Below, piece after piece: positions 4,712 through 5,495 of a DNA stretch of 5,495 bases. How positions within the stretch are numbered: the first letter of the stretch is position 1; each line of letters begins with the position of its first letter. The DNA is from Sulfurimonas sp. (GTDB taxonomy: Bacteria > Campylobacterota > Campylobacteria > Campylobacterales > Sulfurimonadaceae): NCBI GenBank assembly GCA_027011725.1, contig JALUZQ010000254.1, forward strand, positions 1-5,495, written 5' to 3'. Position numbers and translations under genes: made by a program. The notes beneath the pieces were generated by a model, which had not been told where the DNA came from, made no database searches, and was given only the letters and a program-made list of their open reading frames with translations.

Positions 4712-5495
4712 GCCACGGGTACAAATACGCAAAAGAACTTAAAAATAGTGTTGCCAAATACAAACAAAGCCTTGGCGCTTGCACTCAAATCTGCCTCACC
4801 CACAGAGTTACAAACGCTCGCACAGGTAAAAGATTTGGGCTCAATACTTGACTCACTTTTACAGCAAAGTACGGACACTAACGAGACGCAAAACCGCGCA
4901 CTTTTAGCACTGCTTAAAAATAACCCGACACTTAAATCGCTCTCAAACGCAGCACCCGACATCAAAGCCCTGCTGCAGCTGCTCCAACACAACAAACAAG
5001 CCCCGCAACTACAAACAGCACTGCAAAATCTGCTCACAAACATAAAAGATATAGACCCAAAAGAGCTGCACTCCAAACTACAGACATCAGGTATTTTACT
5101 GGAAAACCAGCTCAAAAAGAGTGACACTCCAAAGGAGCTACTCGCAAACGACCTCAAAGCACTCCTCTCAAAAACACACGAAGAGCTCTCAAACGCAGCA
5201 AGTACTCCAAAGTCACAAGAGATGCTTAAACATATTGACAAACTCACTCTCGTTATAGATTACCATCAGCTCGTCTCTCACCTCTCAAACGCAGCCTCAT
5301 TCTACCTGCCCTACTCATGGGATGCACTCAAAGAGGGAGAACTGAGCATAAAACAGCTCAAAAACAACACCTCACTGTGTGACATTCACCTTGAGTTACA
5401 AGAGTATGGAACATTAAAGCTGCGTATGGCACTCTTTGAAAAAAAACAACTCTCTATAAATATCACCACAGAGAGTAAAAAGCTCAAACAACTCA
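4703..5495 (+). CDS. Probable FliK-like flagellar hook-length control protein (3' end beyond window)
   Basis: An open frame from ATG 4703 continues to the window edge without a stop, giving 264 visible residues. Residues 1-190 are low-complexity helical, rich in Leu, Gln, Asn, Lys and Ala, with three SNAA repeats (81, 163, 195). From about residue 200 the sequence changes to a beta-rich domain: LPYSWDALKEGELSIKQLK, then CDIHLELQEYGTLKLRMALFEKKQLSINITTES. This resembles the C-terminal domain of FliK-type proteins, which sense hook length at the flagellar export gate and switch FlhB specificity. A long variable Gln/Leu-rich N-terminus before that domain also fits. In related genomes a FliK-like gene can precede a small FlhB-C-terminal homologue (FlhX); that region is outside the window. 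The only usable start is 4703; no earlier start codon is in frame. Function is a moderate-confidence inference; the gene itself is clear from codon pattern. Confidence 0.72.
   Translation, partial: MINATGTNTQKNLKIVLPNTNKALALALKSASPTELQTLAQVKDLGSILDSLLQQSTDTNETQNRALLALLKNNPTLKSLSNAAPDIKALLQLLQHNKQAPQLQTALQNLLTNIKDIDPKELHSKLQTSGILLENQLKKSDTPKELLANDLKALLSKTHEELSNAASTPKSQEMLKHIDKLTLVIDYHQLVSHLSNAASFYLPYSWDALKEGELSIKQLKNNTSLCDIHLELQEYGTLKLRMALFEKKQLSINITTESKKLKQL

Larger units (their letters stand above)
378..5293. repeat. Dispersed 7-mer AAACGCA (YAAACGCAR), 15 copies on both strands
   Basis: Counted by eye. + strand copies start at 378, 567, 1130, 2288, 2702, 4945, 5191 and 5287. - strand copies (TGCGTTT on +) start at 673, 1482, 1513, 1700, 2057, 4025 and 4296. 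The base before is T or C in 14 of 15 and the base after is G (10) or A (5) in all. The hits lie in seven genes and one intergenic gap. With about 30% each of A and T and 20% each of G and C, fewer than one copy would be expected on two strands. None lies between 2709 and 4024, which includes the whole toxin-antitoxin module. The count is direct; the meaning is open. Confidence 0.65.

Noticed and set aside
4684..5247. 187-aa ORF on the - strand, Ser/Cys/Phe-rich
   Set aside because: It is antisense to the FliK-like gene; its Ser/Phe/Cys-rich composition is what antisense of GCA, CTC, AAA and TCA codons gives. No ribosome-binding site or family motif; the + frame has normal codon pattern and FliK-like features.
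1..5495. A defence system, CRISPR array or secondary-metabolite cluster spanning the window
   Set aside because: The genes are housekeeping, flagellar and one common toxin-antitoxin pair; no repeats-spacers, nuclease/helicase set or biosynthetic enzymes were seen.

Overview
The window looks like chromosomal DNA from a Campylobacterota (epsilonproteobacterial) bacterium, most likely a Sulfurimonas-like free-living species. I infer this from the AT-rich composition, short intergenic gaps, the character of the proteins and Campylobacterota-style promoters (clear -10 boxes, no clear -35). I could not run a database search, so the genus is an inference. No rRNA, tRNA, CRISPR array, insertion sequence or phage gene was seen.

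Layout from left to right: (1) the 3' part of a PLP-homeostasis protein gene (YggS/PLPBP family) enters from the left edge, + strand. (2) A small conserved gene of unknown function (131 aa, + strand) follows, with its own promoter and a hairpin terminator that lies inside the next, convergent gene. (3) A DTW-domain gene (TapT/YfiP-like tRNA uridine modification enzyme, - strand) is divergent from (4) an HI0933/YhiN-family flavoprotein (+ strand); only 26 bp separate them, holding overlapping back-to-back -10 boxes. (5) A compact toxin-antitoxin operon on the - strand (Phd-like antitoxin, then MazF/PemK toxin) ends in a 6-bp tail-to-tail overlap with the flavoprotein gene and starts under a 9-bp-arm palindrome. 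(6) A two-gene - strand operon holds an unrecognised 143-aa protein and a short ThiE/TenI-like protein. (7) Divergent from it, a + strand gene runs off the right edge; it has no stop in the window and is probably a FliK-like flagellar hook-length control protein. Apart from the right-hand flagellar gene, the genes look like ordinary housekeeping and cofactor functions (PLP, thiamine, flavin, tRNA modification) plus one acquired toxin-antitoxin module; they do not form one pathway.

The most interesting signal is not a gene. The 7-mer AAACGCA (with flanks, YAAACGCAR) occurs 15 times by my count, 8 on + and 7 on -, across seven genes and one intergenic gap; a rough composition estimate predicts fewer than one. 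It is absent from the toxin-antitoxin module. In 11 of 13 Asn-Ala pairs in the window the codons are exactly AAC GCA after a codon ending in A. This looks like selection on DNA rather than protein and would fit a dispersed genomic signal such as a DNA-uptake sequence. A second repeated signal, ATTATACTAAA, sits at both divergent gene junctions and offers a -10 box on each strand.
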